DNA from: Brevibacterium atlanticum
GTDB lineage: Bacteria > Actinomycetota > Actinomycetes > Actinomycetales > Brevibacteriaceae
DNA length: 64,000 nucleotides
Assembly (NCBI RefSeq): GCF_011617245.1
Contig: NZ_CP050152.1
Coordinates: forward strand, 3,710,503-3,774,502
Direction of reading: 5' to 3'
The position numbers were made by a program, and so were the translations under genes. This document shows positions 17,664 to 25,852 of this stretch, in pieces. The notes under the pieces were generated by a model. The model searched no databases, was not told the origin of the DNA, and worked only from the letters and a program-made list of their open reading frames with translations. Every line of letters starts with the position of its first letter. The stretch's first letter is position 1.

Positions 17664-18514
17664 GCGTCGCCCTCCTCGGGCTCGGCCGTGGTGTCGGAGT
17701 CCGAGCCCGGCTCGGTGTCTGCCTCATCCTCAGCGCCATCATCAGCATCGGTATCTGTGTCAGCAACTGCATCGCCGAGATCCTCACCAGCCTCGGTCTC
17801 ACCTGCGGCGATGCGTTCGTAGACGTCGATGAGTTCGCGCACTCGATCCTCGTCGATGAGGAACTTCACCATCGGGGAGATCTCGTACCGATCCTCGCCG
17901 GCCTTGTGCAGCACACGCAGCCGGTTGCTCATCCGCGACCAGGCGCCGTTGAGATTGCGCTGGAACGTCGATTCGTCGCCGGTGCGGTAGATCGCGAGCC
18001 GCTCGTAGACCTCGTCGCGATCGACGATGACGCGCTTCTCCCCGGGCGCGGCGAGCAGCATCTGCCGCAGCACGAGGAGCATGGCCGTATCGAGGAAGGT
18101 CAGCCGTTCGCTGCGCACCGCGGCGGGTGCGTCGATCTCGTCGGTGACGATCTTGCGGGTGAATGCGAACTCGTCGACGCGGTCGATGACGAGGTCGAGG
18201 AACAGGTCGTGCAGGCGCGAGCGGACGAGTCCTTCGTCGGCCACGAGCGCTGACCACAGCTGCGGGCTCTGCACGCCGGAGACGTAGGGGCCTTTGAGCA
18301 GTTCGAGCAGCACGCGCCGGGTCCGCTCCCCCAGGGTTCCGGTGTCACCGGACCACAGTCCCGACGGGTTGTGGGCGGCACCGTTCCCGAAGGATTCACT
18401 CGCCGAGGCGGCCCCCACCTCGGCGGATGTCCTGTCGTCACCGGCCGGTGAGGTCGGGTGGGCACTGTTGCGGGCGGCCGCCTCGGTGGGTTCGACGTGG
18501 TCGGTGGGGATCAT
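17660..18514 (-). CDS. jetB: Wadjet subunit JetB (DUF4194, MukE-like)
   Basis: Kleisin-associated winged-helix subunit of the Wadjet SMC complex, analogous to MukE. It has 284 residues. The DUF4194 core runs from about residue 58 (TRRVLLELLKGPYVSG) to 230, including VDEFAFTRKIVTDE and the segment FLDTAMLLVLRQMLL. The first ~55 residues are a variable Ala/Ser/Thr/Gly-rich leader, and the last ~50 are a highly acidic Asp/Glu/Thr tail. Both extensions look disordered. It overlaps jetA at its start and jetC at its end by four bases each, so translation is probably coupled along the operon. The leader contains two inverted copies of the GCCGAGGYGG decamer (18402-18411 and 18415-18424). Confidence 0.9.
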   Translation of the reverse strand: MIPTDHVEPTEAAARNSAHPTSPAGDDRTSAEVGAASASESFGNGAAHNPSGLWSGDTGTLGERTRRVLLELLKGPYVSGVQSPQLWSALVADEGLVRSRLHDLFLDLVIDRVDEFAFTRKIVTDEIDAPAAVRSERLTFLDTAMLLVLRQMLLAAPGEKRVIVDRDEVYERLAIYRTGDESTFQRNLNGAWSRMSNRLRVLHKAGEDRYEISPMVKFLIDEDRVRELIDVYERIAAGETEAGEDLGDAVADTDTDADDGAEDEADTEPGSDSDTTAEPEEGDA

Positions 18515-19974
18515 AGGGTGATGCCTTCGGTGAAGTAGTGGCGGCGGATCGCGGCGGTGCGGGCGATGCCGTCGATGCCGGACCAGGTGAGGATTTCGCG
18601 ATTGTCGTGATCGACGTGGCCGTACGTACTGGCCAGGGACAACAGTCCGACGACGCTCGCCAACCCCTGGGTGGCGGGGAAGGTCTCGAGCACCTCGGCG
18701 ACGGAGGCTTCGTGGGCAGAGGTGACAACGGAGTTGATGTTCTCGGTGAGTTCGGCGAAGTCGATTTCGGATTCGCGGGCGACGGCGATGAGTTCGGCGA
18801 AGTCGATCTCGGAGTCGGTGGCCTCGCCGAGCTCGTCTCCGGCGTTGAACTCCTCGGGGTCATGGAGGATGACCTCGCCGACGCTGCCGAGGGACACGCT
18901 CGAGAGTTCGAGGTCGATGCCGATCTCGTCGTAGGGCTTGAGTTCCTGCGATACCGGTGCCGCGGCGGCCAGGCCCTCTTGGAGGAGGGTGCGCATGACG
19001 CGGTCGCGTTGGAATTCGTGGGAGTGGACGTAGCGGCGCAGGCCGCGGGCGAACTCGGTGAGGATGTCCGAGACTTCGCGGGATCCGTCCTTCATCTGTC
19101 GCATCAGGGTGCGCAGGGAGCGCCGGGTGGCCAGGGACAGGGTGGCGGAGAAGTCGCGGTCGAGGATGGCGGCGATGTCGTCGTCGAAGGCCGCGGACTG
19201 TTCGGGGTCGCGGACGAGGGCGGAGAATGCCGAGAACGTGCGTCCCTCGTCGGAGGATTCGATGAGGTCGACGCCGCGGAAGACTTCGTCGAGGACCTGG
19301 GATTGGGAGTCTTCGGCGGCGAGGATCGAGATCCGCAGTTCCTGATTGAGCTCTTCGAAGCGAGCGCGCACGCGGGCGAAGTCGGCGGGCAGCCCCTGCG
19401 CCTGCTGGAGGATGTCGGAAACGCGTTCGTTCGCTCGCCGGCGGTCGAGGACGACGGACCGAGGGTCGCCACGGCGGACCCGGGCGATCTCGGCGTCGAT
19501 GCGGTCCCGTTCGGCGCGCAGGGCGGCCAGCCTACGGGAGCTGTCGGGATCGGTGTCGATGGCCAGTTGGTGCACGGATTGGGCGAGGCTGACCAGGCGG
19601 GATTCGGTGGCGGTCTGTGGAGGAGTGCGCAGCTGTTCGAGCATGCGGATGGCGTCGAAGCCGGCGGCGGAGAGTTCGTAGGTCTCGCCTCTGGCCCCGG
19701 TCGCGGGTCTGCGGACGAGGATCTCGGCTCGTCGCCAGTCGTCGCAGTACGCCTTCGCGGTGCGCAGGGAGAGGTCGAAGTGGTCGCGGAGTTCTTCGAG
19801 GTCGGCGTCGATGCTCTCGTGCAGGTCCTCGGTGTTCATCCGAGTACCCGGCCGTCCGAGGTGGGCGTCGAGGGTCCCGGCCATGACGGCGAGGTTGTCG
19901 GCCCGGAGCATGCGCAGAGTGGCATTCGATTCGAGCAGTCGCCGGTAGGCGAGTGCGGATGACAGGGCGGACAT
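18511..19974 (-). CDS. jetA: Wadjet subunit JetA (DUF3375, MukF-like kleisin)
   Basis: Kleisin subunit that would bridge the JetC heads, analogous to MukF. It has 487 residues from the ATG at MSALSSALAYRRL. The frame extends 27 codons further upstream with Arg/Gly/Ala-rich sequence and no family resemblance. The N-terminal winged-helix region carries LRTAKAYCDDWRRAEILVRRP. The middle is helical and Arg/Glu-rich (LAALRAERDRIDAEIARVRRGDPR). The C-terminal region contains EIGIDLELSSVSLGSVGEVIL. It is the first gene of the jetABCD operon. No strong ribosome site precedes the ATG. A GAGAAT hexamer 7 bases before it could be the -10 of a leaderless transcript. Confidence 0.9.
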   Translation of the reverse strand: MSALSSALAYRRLLESNATLRMLRADNLAVMAGTLDAHLGRPGTRMNTEDLHESIDADLEELRDHFDLSLRTAKAYCDDWRRAEILVRRPATGARGETYELSAAGFDAIRMLEQLRTPPQTATESRLVSLAQSVHQLAIDTDPDSSRRLAALRAERDRIDAEIARVRRGDPRSVVLDRRRANERVSDILQQAQGLPADFARVRARFEELNQELRISILAAEDSQSQVLDEVFRGVDLIESSDEGRTFSAFSALVRDPEQSAAFDDDIAAILDRDFSATLSLATRRSLRTLMRQMKDGSREVSDILTEFARGLRRYVHSHEFQRDRVMRTLLQEGLAAAAPVSQELKPYDEIGIDLELSSVSLGSVGEVILHDPEEFNAGDELGEATDSEIDFAELIAVARESEIDFAELTENINSVVTSAHEASVAEVLETFPATQGLASVVGLLSLASTYGHVDHDNREILTWSGIDGIARTAAIRRHYFTEGITL

Positions 19975-20075
19975 AGGAACTATTCTCAACGCCCGGGCAG
20001 GTGCGCGCCAATTCCCGGACGGTCGGCCTACTTCTCTGCCCGCTTCTCGCCCCACGCCCCGGATCGTTCCACAAC

Positions 20076-20483
20076 TCAGTCCGCGGAGCCCCTCCCACCG
20101 AAGGTCACGGGATCGACGGGACGATCCTTCTTCGGCATCTTCGCGACGACGAGACAGTAGGACTCGAGGACGAGGTCGTGGAGCAGGTCGGAGTCGAACC
20201 GGTCCCCGGGTTCCTCTGCGCCGCCGGCCACGGTGATCCAGTGCTTCTTATTCATGTGATAGCCCGGAGTGATCTCGGCATAGGCATCCCGAAGCACCTC
20301 ACCATCGAGGGGGTCGATCTTGAGGTTGATGCTGGGGACCCCACGCAGCCGATAGGCCATCATGAACATCTTCCCGCGCACCTTGTACACGGAGTTCTCC
20401 GGCCCGAAGGGATGGTCGATGTCGACCGAGGGGTACTGCATGGCCTGCTCATGGGCCAGGCGGAGCACGGTAGCGGGTTCCAT
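20076..20483 (-). CDS. MmcQ/YjbR family protein
   Basis: Small single-domain protein of 135 residues matching the YjbR/MmcQ family, whose fold (CyaY-like) has been suggested to bind DNA but whose role is unsettled. Typical features are YPSVDIDHPFGPENSVYKVRGKMFMMAY, INLKIDP, and ITPGYHMNKKHWITV near residue 75. It lies 101 bases upstream of jetA on the same strand, but with its own stop-start gap, so it is probably not a Wadjet component. TAGTCT six bases before the ATG suggests a leaderless promoter. It is divergent from L-asparaginase, with a 53-base shared intergenic region. Confidence 0.85.
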   Translation of the reverse strand: MEPATVLRLAHEQAMQYPSVDIDHPFGPENSVYKVRGKMFMMAYRLRGVPSINLKIDPLDGEVLRDAYAEITPGYHMNKKHWITVAGGAEEPGDRFDSDLLHDLVLESYCLVVAKMPKKDRPVDPVTFGGRGSAD

Positions 20484-20536
20484 GCGTGGAGACTAGCAAA
20501 CGGCTGTGACATGAGAACTGACGTTAGACTCGAATC

Positions 20537-21538
20537 ATGCCTGAGACCTCTTCGCAGACCGCCCCTCACCTGCTGTTGGCCGCCCTCGGCGGCACGATCG
20601 CCTCGACCGCCAATGCCGCAGGTGGAGTTGCCCCCGCGCTCGGCGGCGCCGAGATCGCCGCGGCCGCCGGACTCGATCAGGTGTGGCCGAATCTGCAGGC
20701 CGATTTCATCCAGGTCGCTCAGGTCTCGAGCGCGAATGTCACTCTTGAGATGCTCTTCGATGTCGTCGAGCTCGCCCGCACGAGCTCGGCCGACGGAATC
20801 GTGCTCACGCAGGGCACTGACACCCTCGAAGAGTCGGCCTTCGGGCTCTGGCTGCTCAATGATTCGGGCACCCATATCGCCGTCACTGGGGCGATGCGCA
20901 ATCCGACTCTGCCCGGTGCCGATGGCCCCGCCAACGTCCGTGCCGCTGCGCTCACCGCCCTGTCCGACCAGGTCAAAGGCCTTCCGGCCACGCTGGTGTT
21001 CAACGACGAGGTCCACGATCCGAGGTTCGTCTCGAAGTCGCACACCACCTCGACGGCGGCATTCTCCTCCGGGCCCGTGCTCGGGGCGATCGGCTGGCTG
21101 AGCGAGGATGACCTCCACCTTCCGCACGCCCCACAGGCTCCGACGTCGCCGTTCGCGGGGCTGCAACGTCCGGATCGCTTGGCGAAGGTCGCTCTCGCCG
21201 AGGTGGGGATGGGTGAGCCGGCAGACACCCTTGATCTCTTCGCCGGGTCCGACTTCGCCGGTGCCGTACTCTCGGGCGTCGGCGGAGGGCACGTCCCCGC
21301 GGAGCTGCTGCCTGCAGTGGCCCGTCTGGCCGAGTCGATGCCCGTCGTGCTCGCTTCCCGCACCGGCTCGGGTGCCAGCCTGCACCGAACCTACGGATAT
21401 CCCGGCGGCGAGATCGGTCTGCTCGAGTCCGGACTCATCCCCGCCGGAATCCTCGACGCCCGCAAGGCTCGCATCGTGCTCACCCTGGCGCTGAGCTTCG
21501 GCCTGGACCCCGCCGAGGTGTTCGCGCACTTCGCGTAG
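20537..21538 (+). CDS. L-asparaginase (bacterial type)
   Basis: Hydrolyses L-asparagine to aspartate and ammonia. It has 333 residues. The N-terminal catalytic threonine lies in LGGTIASTANA (Thr20). The second conserved Thr-Asp pair lies in LTQGTDTLEESAF (about residues 90-102). The C-terminal domain carries SRTGSGASLHRTYGYPGG. No signal peptide is visible, so it is probably cytoplasmic. The start fits a leaderless mRNA: TAGACT lies exactly six bases upstream. It is monocistronic and converges on the lacI-type gene with only an 18-base gap. Confidence 0.9.
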   Translation: MPETSSQTAPHLLLAALGGTIASTANAAGGVAPALGGAEIAAAAGLDQVWPNLQADFIQVAQVSSANVTLEMLFDVVELARTSSADGIVLTQGTDTLEESAFGLWLLNDSGTHIAVTGAMRNPTLPGADGPANVRAAALTALSDQVKGLPATLVFNDEVHDPRFVSKSHTTSTAAFSSGPVLGAIGWLSEDDLHLPHAPQAPTSPFAGLQRPDRLAKVALAEVGMGEPADTLDLFAGSDFAGAVLSGVGGGHVPAELLPAVARLAESMPVVLASRTGSGASLHRTYGYPGGEIGLLESGLIPAGILDARKARIVLTLALSFGLDPAEVFAHFA

Positions 21539-21556
21539 TCAGCGGGTTTCGGCTCC

Positions 21557-22564
21557 TCAGATCGGACGGGTCGAACCGCGAACGACGAGCTCTGGAGTGA
21601 ATTCTCGATCATGGTGCTCACTGGAGACAGAGGCGTTCTCCTGCAGCAGCGTCTCGACTGCAGTCCGTCCCAGGAGCTCGGCCGGCTGTCGCACGGAGGT
21701 CAGTGGGACGATCGTCGAGAACGCGTAGTCGATGTCGTCATAACCGACGATCGCGATGTCGTCGGGGATTCTCAGATCGCTGAACATGAGCACCGCCTGC
21801 ATGAAGCCGACGGCAAGCAGATCGTTGGCGCAGAAGACAGCATCGGGTCGTTCTCCGTCAGGCAGGGCGACGACCTTCTCCCCCGCGTTCCGACCGGCCA
21901 GAATGGTCAGCTCCTCGGTGCCGAACACCGGCAGGTCAAGCCCTGACCCCGCCACACGCTCCCGTGCTCCGAGCAATCGGTCAGCGACCTGCGGCAGAGA
22001 TTGCGGCCCCCCGATGAAGGCCGGGCGCATGCAGCCGCCGGCAAGGATGTGGTCGAGCGCCATCCGTCCTCCGGCGACGTTGTCCACAGTCACCGACGAC
22101 AGAGCGTAGCCGTTCGATGCACGGTCGACGAGCATGACGGGCGTCCCACGACCGGCGATGGATTCGAGCTGGGACAGATCGGAACCGGTCGGCGTCACCA
22201 GGAGGCCATTGACTCGCTGTTCAGCGAACAGGTCCACGTACTTCGACTCCCGTGCCTCATCAGTGCCTGAATCTCCGATGAGCAACGACAGTCCCGACTC
22301 ATCACACGCCTGCCTGGCGCCATGGGCGACCGAAGCGAAGAACGGGTTGGACGTGTCGAGCACGACGAGCCCCAAACTGCTGCTGTGGCCCGATCTCAAC
22401 TGTCTCGCTGCGGCATTGCGAACGAAGCCGAGCTCATCGATCGCCTCATTCACTTTCTCAGCGGTCGACGCCGCCACCTTTGATGAGCCATTGACCACGT
22501 GGGACACGGTCCCGACGGAGACTCCGGCATGGTCGGCGACCTCGCGCATACTCACTTTCGCCAT
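21557..22564 (-). CDS. LacI family regulator of the rhamnose locus
   Basis: Repressor of 335 residues. The helix-turn-helix is at the extreme N-terminus (MREVADHAGVSVGTVSHVVNGSSKVAASTAEKV), followed by the hinge helix NAAARQLRSGHSSSLG. A periplasmic-binding-like sugar domain fills the rest, with SVTVDNVAGGRMALDHIL and the C-terminal TSVRQPAELLGRTAVETLL. The ATG at 22564 is preceded by GAAGGAG. The frame is open 48 codons further but without a site. It is divergent from the rhamnose genes and adjacent to a perfect LacI-type operator, so it most likely represses that operon and is released by a rhamnose metabolite. The effector is inferred. Confidence 0.9.
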   Translation of the reverse strand: MAKVSMREVADHAGVSVGTVSHVVNGSSKVAASTAEKVNEAIDELGFVRNAAARQLRSGHSSSLGLVVLDTSNPFFASVAHGARQACDESGLSLLIGDSGTDEARESKYVDLFAEQRVNGLLVTPTGSDLSQLESIAGRGTPVMLVDRASNGYALSSVTVDNVAGGRMALDHILAGGCMRPAFIGGPQSLPQVADRLLGARERVAGSGLDLPVFGTEELTILAGRNAGEKVVALPDGERPDAVFCANDLLAVGFMQAVLMFSDLRIPDDIAIVGYDDIDYAFSTIVPLTSVRQPAELLGRTAVETLLQENASVSSEHHDREFTPELVVRGSTRPI

Positions 22565-22709
22565 GAGTCTCCTTCGCAGACGGCGCCCGGGCTGACCGTC
22601 ACCACGAGCAGGAACATGTCTCATTGTGCCCGATACCGACGGCACAACCCCGTCGTCAGTCACCGCCTTGATGTGATCCGGACGACATGCTAGTGTTCCC
22701 AGCAACAAG

Positions 22710-22725
22710 ATTGAAACGTTTCAAT
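22710..22725. promoter_or_regulatory. LacI-family operator, 16-bp perfect palindrome
   Basis: ATTGAAACGTTTCAAT is a perfect palindrome with the central CG typical of LacI-family operators. It lies 145 bases upstream of the lacI-type start and 139 bases upstream of the transporter. A possible rha promoter overlaps it: TTGAAA at 22711-22716 as -35 and TAGACA at 22732-22737 as -10. The rest of the 300-base gap (22565-22864) has no gene. Confidence 0.85.
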
Positions 22726-22864
22726 TCATTGTAGACATTGATTCGCTTCGTCGTCACCGCCTGGCAGACGAACACCACCACATCTGCACCGATCACCAGG
22801 TCGGCACCACACCGTCAGAGCTCGAGCGATCCGTTGCGAGTACCGAAGCATCCCGGAGGAACCT

Positions 22865-24202
22865 GTGAGGGACACAACGACGTCGTCCAAATGGAAGGCC
22901 ACGGTCGCCGTGGCCATGTCGAACTACATCGAGGCCGGTTCGATCATCGCGATCGCCACGAGTATGAGCCTGTGGCAGACCGAGTTCGGTCTCGACAGCA
23001 TGGCCGTCGGTCTGCTCAGCGCCTTGAGCGCCAATGCGTTCGGCGCTGCCATCGGAGCAGCCATCGGCGGACCGCTGTGCGACCGCTACGGCCGCAAGTT
23101 CATCTACACCTACGACCTGCTGCTATACATGTTCGGCACGCTGTTCGCGATCTTCGCGTTCAACTTCGCCTCACTGCTCATCGGTTTCGTCCTCACCGGC
23201 ATCGCCGTCGGAGCCGGCGTCACCGCCGCATGGACCTACATCGCCGAGGAGGCTCCTGACGGTCGTCGCGCCGGTCACGTCGGCGTCGCCCAGCTCGCTT
23301 GGTCCATCGGACCGATGATCGGCTTCCTGCTCGCTGCACTGCTCGAGCCCATGGGGCTGCTCGGCTCGCGGATCATCTTCGCCCACCTCTTCGTCATCGC
23401 GTTCATCACCTGGTGGGTCCGTCGCGGTCTCGCTGAGTCACGCCGGTGGACGGAGAAGAATGCGAATCCCAACAGCGTCAGCACCTACCGCGGTTTCTTC
23501 GAGATGTTCGCCAACAGGAAGAATCTCACCGCACTCCTCTTCCTCATCGGCGTCTACGGACTCTGGAACACCGTGGCCGGGCAGGCAGGCATCTTCCAGC
23601 CGCGCATCTACGAAGCAACCGGACTCACCGATGCCCGCTCGCAGTACCTGCTGCAGGTGCTCGTCTGGGGCCTGACCAGTGCCGCTACCTTCTTCGGTTT
23701 CATGCGCTACGGAGACAAGGTCTCCCGCAAGTGGCTCTACGGCTTCGGTGCCGGGCTCGGCGTCATCGCTTGGGCCGTTCTCATCTACGGTCCAGCCGGC
23801 TGGTTCTCACTGCTGACGTTCGCCATCGGCTGGGGCGTCTCCTCGGGCATCGGCGCTCAGGCCTTCTACGGACTGTGGGCAGCCGAACTCTTCGCCACCC
23901 GTTACCGGGCCTCCGCGCAGGGCTTCATGTTCATGATCGTGCGCGTCATGGTCGGCGTCCTCTCCCTGTGGTTCCCCCTCATGCTCGAGAAGACCGGCAT
24001 CCATGGTGTCGGCGTCCTCATCCTCGGCCTCCTCATCGCGGCCCTGCTCATCGGCATGATCTGGGCACCGAAGACGCAGAACAAGACCCTCGAGGAGATC
24101 GAGATCGAACGCTACGGACGACTTCTCGACGCTGATCACGCCACCGAGGCGGCCGCGGGCAACATCCGTCCCGACGGCACCCCAGCGGTCAGGGAGTCCT
24201 GA
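22865..24202 (+). CDS. MFS sugar transporter, probable L-rhamnose importer
   Basis: Sugar-porter type major facilitator of 445 residues with twelve helices. It shows the family signature GPLCDRYGRKFIYTYD after helix 2 and RRGLAESRRWTEKN after helix 6, with a C-terminal tail that includes NKTLEEIEIERYG, close to the PETKGxxLEEI theme of sugar porters. The start is GTG with a strong GGAGGA ribosome site. It is the first gene after the operator and two bases before the mutarotase. Rhamnose as substrate is inferred from its position in the operon. Confidence 0.88.
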   Translation: MRDTTTSSKWKATVAVAMSNYIEAGSIIAIATSMSLWQTEFGLDSMAVGLLSALSANAFGAAIGAAIGGPLCDRYGRKFIYTYDLLLYMFGTLFAIFAFNFASLLIGFVLTGIAVGAGVTAAWTYIAEEAPDGRRAGHVGVAQLAWSIGPMIGFLLAALLEPMGLLGSRIIFAHLFVIAFITWWVRRGLAESRRWTEKNANPNSVSTYRGFFEMFANRKNLTALLFLIGVYGLWNTVAGQAGIFQPRIYEATGLTDARSQYLLQVLVWGLTSAATFFGFMRYGDKVSRKWLYGFGAGLGVIAWAVLIYGPAGWFSLLTFAIGWGVSSGIGAQAFYGLWAAELFATRYRASAQGFMFMIVRVMVGVLSLWFPLMLEKTGIHGVGVLILGLLIAALLIGMIWAPKTQNKTLEEIEIERYGRLLDADHATEAAAGNIRPDGTPAVRES

Positions 24203-24203
24203 G

Positions 24204-24554
24204 ATGGAACGCGTGTGCTTCCGCATGCAGGTCGACCCCGCCCGCCTCGAGGACTACATCGCTGCTCACCGAGCAGTGTGGCCGGAGATGCTCGAGGCTC
24301 TCGAAGCTACAGGGTGGCGCAATTACTCTCTGTTCGCCGATCCGCGTGGCATGGTCATCGGCTATCTCGAGACCGAGGACTACGAAGCAGCGCAGAAGGG
24401 CATGGAGCTCACGGAGATCAATGCCGCCTGGCAGGAGTCGATGTCCCCGTACTTCGCGGCAGGAGGATCCTTCGACGCCGGTCCCGAACGGCTGCGAGAG
24501 GTCTTCCACCTCGAGGATCAACTCACCAAGAACTCAGCACCACAGCAACAGTAA
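24204..24554 (+). CDS. rhaM: L-rhamnose mutarotase
   Basis: Interconverts the alpha and beta anomers of L-rhamnose so that the isomerase receives its preferred form. It has 116 residues, typical of the RhaM/RhaU family. MERVCFRMQVDPARLEDY opens the ferredoxin-like fold, and the catalytic His sits in AAHRAVWPEML. WRNYSLF and the acidic DYEAAQKGMELTEINAAWQ region follow. It begins two bases after the transporter stop (24202). RhaI follows after a few bases. Confidence 0.93.
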   Translation: MERVCFRMQVDPARLEDYIAAHRAVWPEMLEALEATGWRNYSLFADPRGMVIGYLETEDYEAAQKGMELTEINAAWQESMSPYFAAGGSFDAGPERLREVFHLEDQLTKNSAPQQQ

Positions 24555-24570
24555 GGAAACCGTGACTCCC

Positions 24571-25740
24571 ATGAGCACTCCCCGCACCTTCTCCGACATC
24601 ACCGCCCAGCTAACCGCGCAGGCGATCGAACTGCCGTCGTGGGCGTTCGGCAACTCCGGCACCCGGTTCAAGGTCTTCGGCACTCCAGGCACCCCACGGG
24701 ACCCGTTCGAGAAGATCGCCGACGCCGCCAAGGTCCACGAACTCACCGGCCTCGCGCCGCAGGTGGCACTGCACATCCCTTGGGACCTCTGCGACTTCGA
24801 CGAGCTGGCCACGCACGCAGAAGGTCTCGGGGTCCGACTCGGCACCGTCAATTCGAACACCTTCCAGGACGACGACTTCAAGTTCGGAGCACTGACTCAT
24901 GAAGACCGGGCGATCCGCACGAAGGCGATCGATCATCATCTCGAATGCATCGATGTCATGGACCGCACCGGCTCGCGCGATCTCAAGATCTGGTTGGCAG
25001 AGGGCTCGAACTATCCGGGCCAGGCGGATATGCGCGGCCGTCAGGACCGACTCCACGACTCGCTGAGCAGAATCTACAACCGCCTCGGCGACGATCAGCG
25101 GTTGGTACTCGAGTACAAGTTCTTCGAACCGTCGTTCTATCACACGGATGTCCCCGACTGGGGTACGAGCTATGCCCAAGTGGCCGCTCTCGGCGAGAGG
25201 GCGATGGTCTGCCTCGACACCGGACATCACGCGCCGGGAACGAACATCGAGTTCATCGTCATGCAGCTGCTGCGGCTGGGCAAGCTCGGCTCCTTCGACT
25301 TCAACTCGCGGTTCTACGCCGATGACGACCTCATGGTCGGTGCCGCCGACCCGTTCCAGCTCTTCCGCATCATCCACGAGGTGATTCGCGGCGGGGGCCT
25401 CAACAACCCGAACGTCGCGTTCATGCTCGACCAGTGCCACAACGTGGAGAACAAGATCGAGGGCCAGATCCGGTCGGTGCTCAACGTTCAGGAGATGACC
25501 GCCCGCGCACTCCTCCTCGACACCGCGGCCCTGCAGGAAGCTCAGCTGGACGGTGATGTCATCACCGCCAACAACATCTTCATGGATGCGTTCTACACCG
25601 ACGTTCGTCCGGATCTGGCGGAGTGGAGAGTCTCCCGCGGTCTGCCCGCCGACCCGATCCGCGCGTTCCGCGACTGCGGCTACCAAGAGCAGATCGCCGC
25701 TGACCGCGTCGGCGGAACCCAAGCCGGCTGGGGCGCCTGA
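24571..25740 (+). CDS. rhaI: L-rhamnose isomerase (RhaI type)
   Basis: Converts L-rhamnose to L-rhamnulose. It has 389 residues from the ATG. This is the Pseudomonas/actinobacterial RhaI type, not the E. coli RhaA type. The barrel shows GNSGTRFKVFGTPGTPRDPFEKI, the metal-ligand strand LVLEYKFFEPSFYHTDVPDWG, LDTGHHAPGTNIE and FDFNSRFYADDDLMVGAADPF, and HNVENKIEGQIRSV. A GTG nine bases upstream (24562) lies closer to the AAGGAA ribosome site (24553-24558) and may be the real start, which would add three residues. It follows rhaM and precedes rhaD by 112 bases. Confidence 0.93.
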   Translation: MSTPRTFSDITAQLTAQAIELPSWAFGNSGTRFKVFGTPGTPRDPFEKIADAAKVHELTGLAPQVALHIPWDLCDFDELATHAEGLGVRLGTVNSNTFQDDDFKFGALTHEDRAIRTKAIDHHLECIDVMDRTGSRDLKIWLAEGSNYPGQADMRGRQDRLHDSLSRIYNRLGDDQRLVLEYKFFEPSFYHTDVPDWGTSYAQVAALGERAMVCLDTGHHAPGTNIEFIVMQLLRLGKLGSFDFNSRFYADDDLMVGAADPFQLFRIIHEVIRGGGLNNPNVAFMLDQCHNVENKIEGQIRSVLNVQEMTARALLLDTAALQEAQLDGDVITANNIFMDAFYTDVRPDLAEWRVSRGLPADPIRAFRDCGYQEQIAADRVGGTQAGWGA

Positions 25741-25852
25741 TCCAGTACACACGGGGGTGTCCCGGTCGACACCGGGGCACCCCGCGCCCGCCAGCGGCCC
25801 CTCCCCCACCCGCCACTCACTTCGCCATTCGCACCACCCTCCGAGGAGAACC

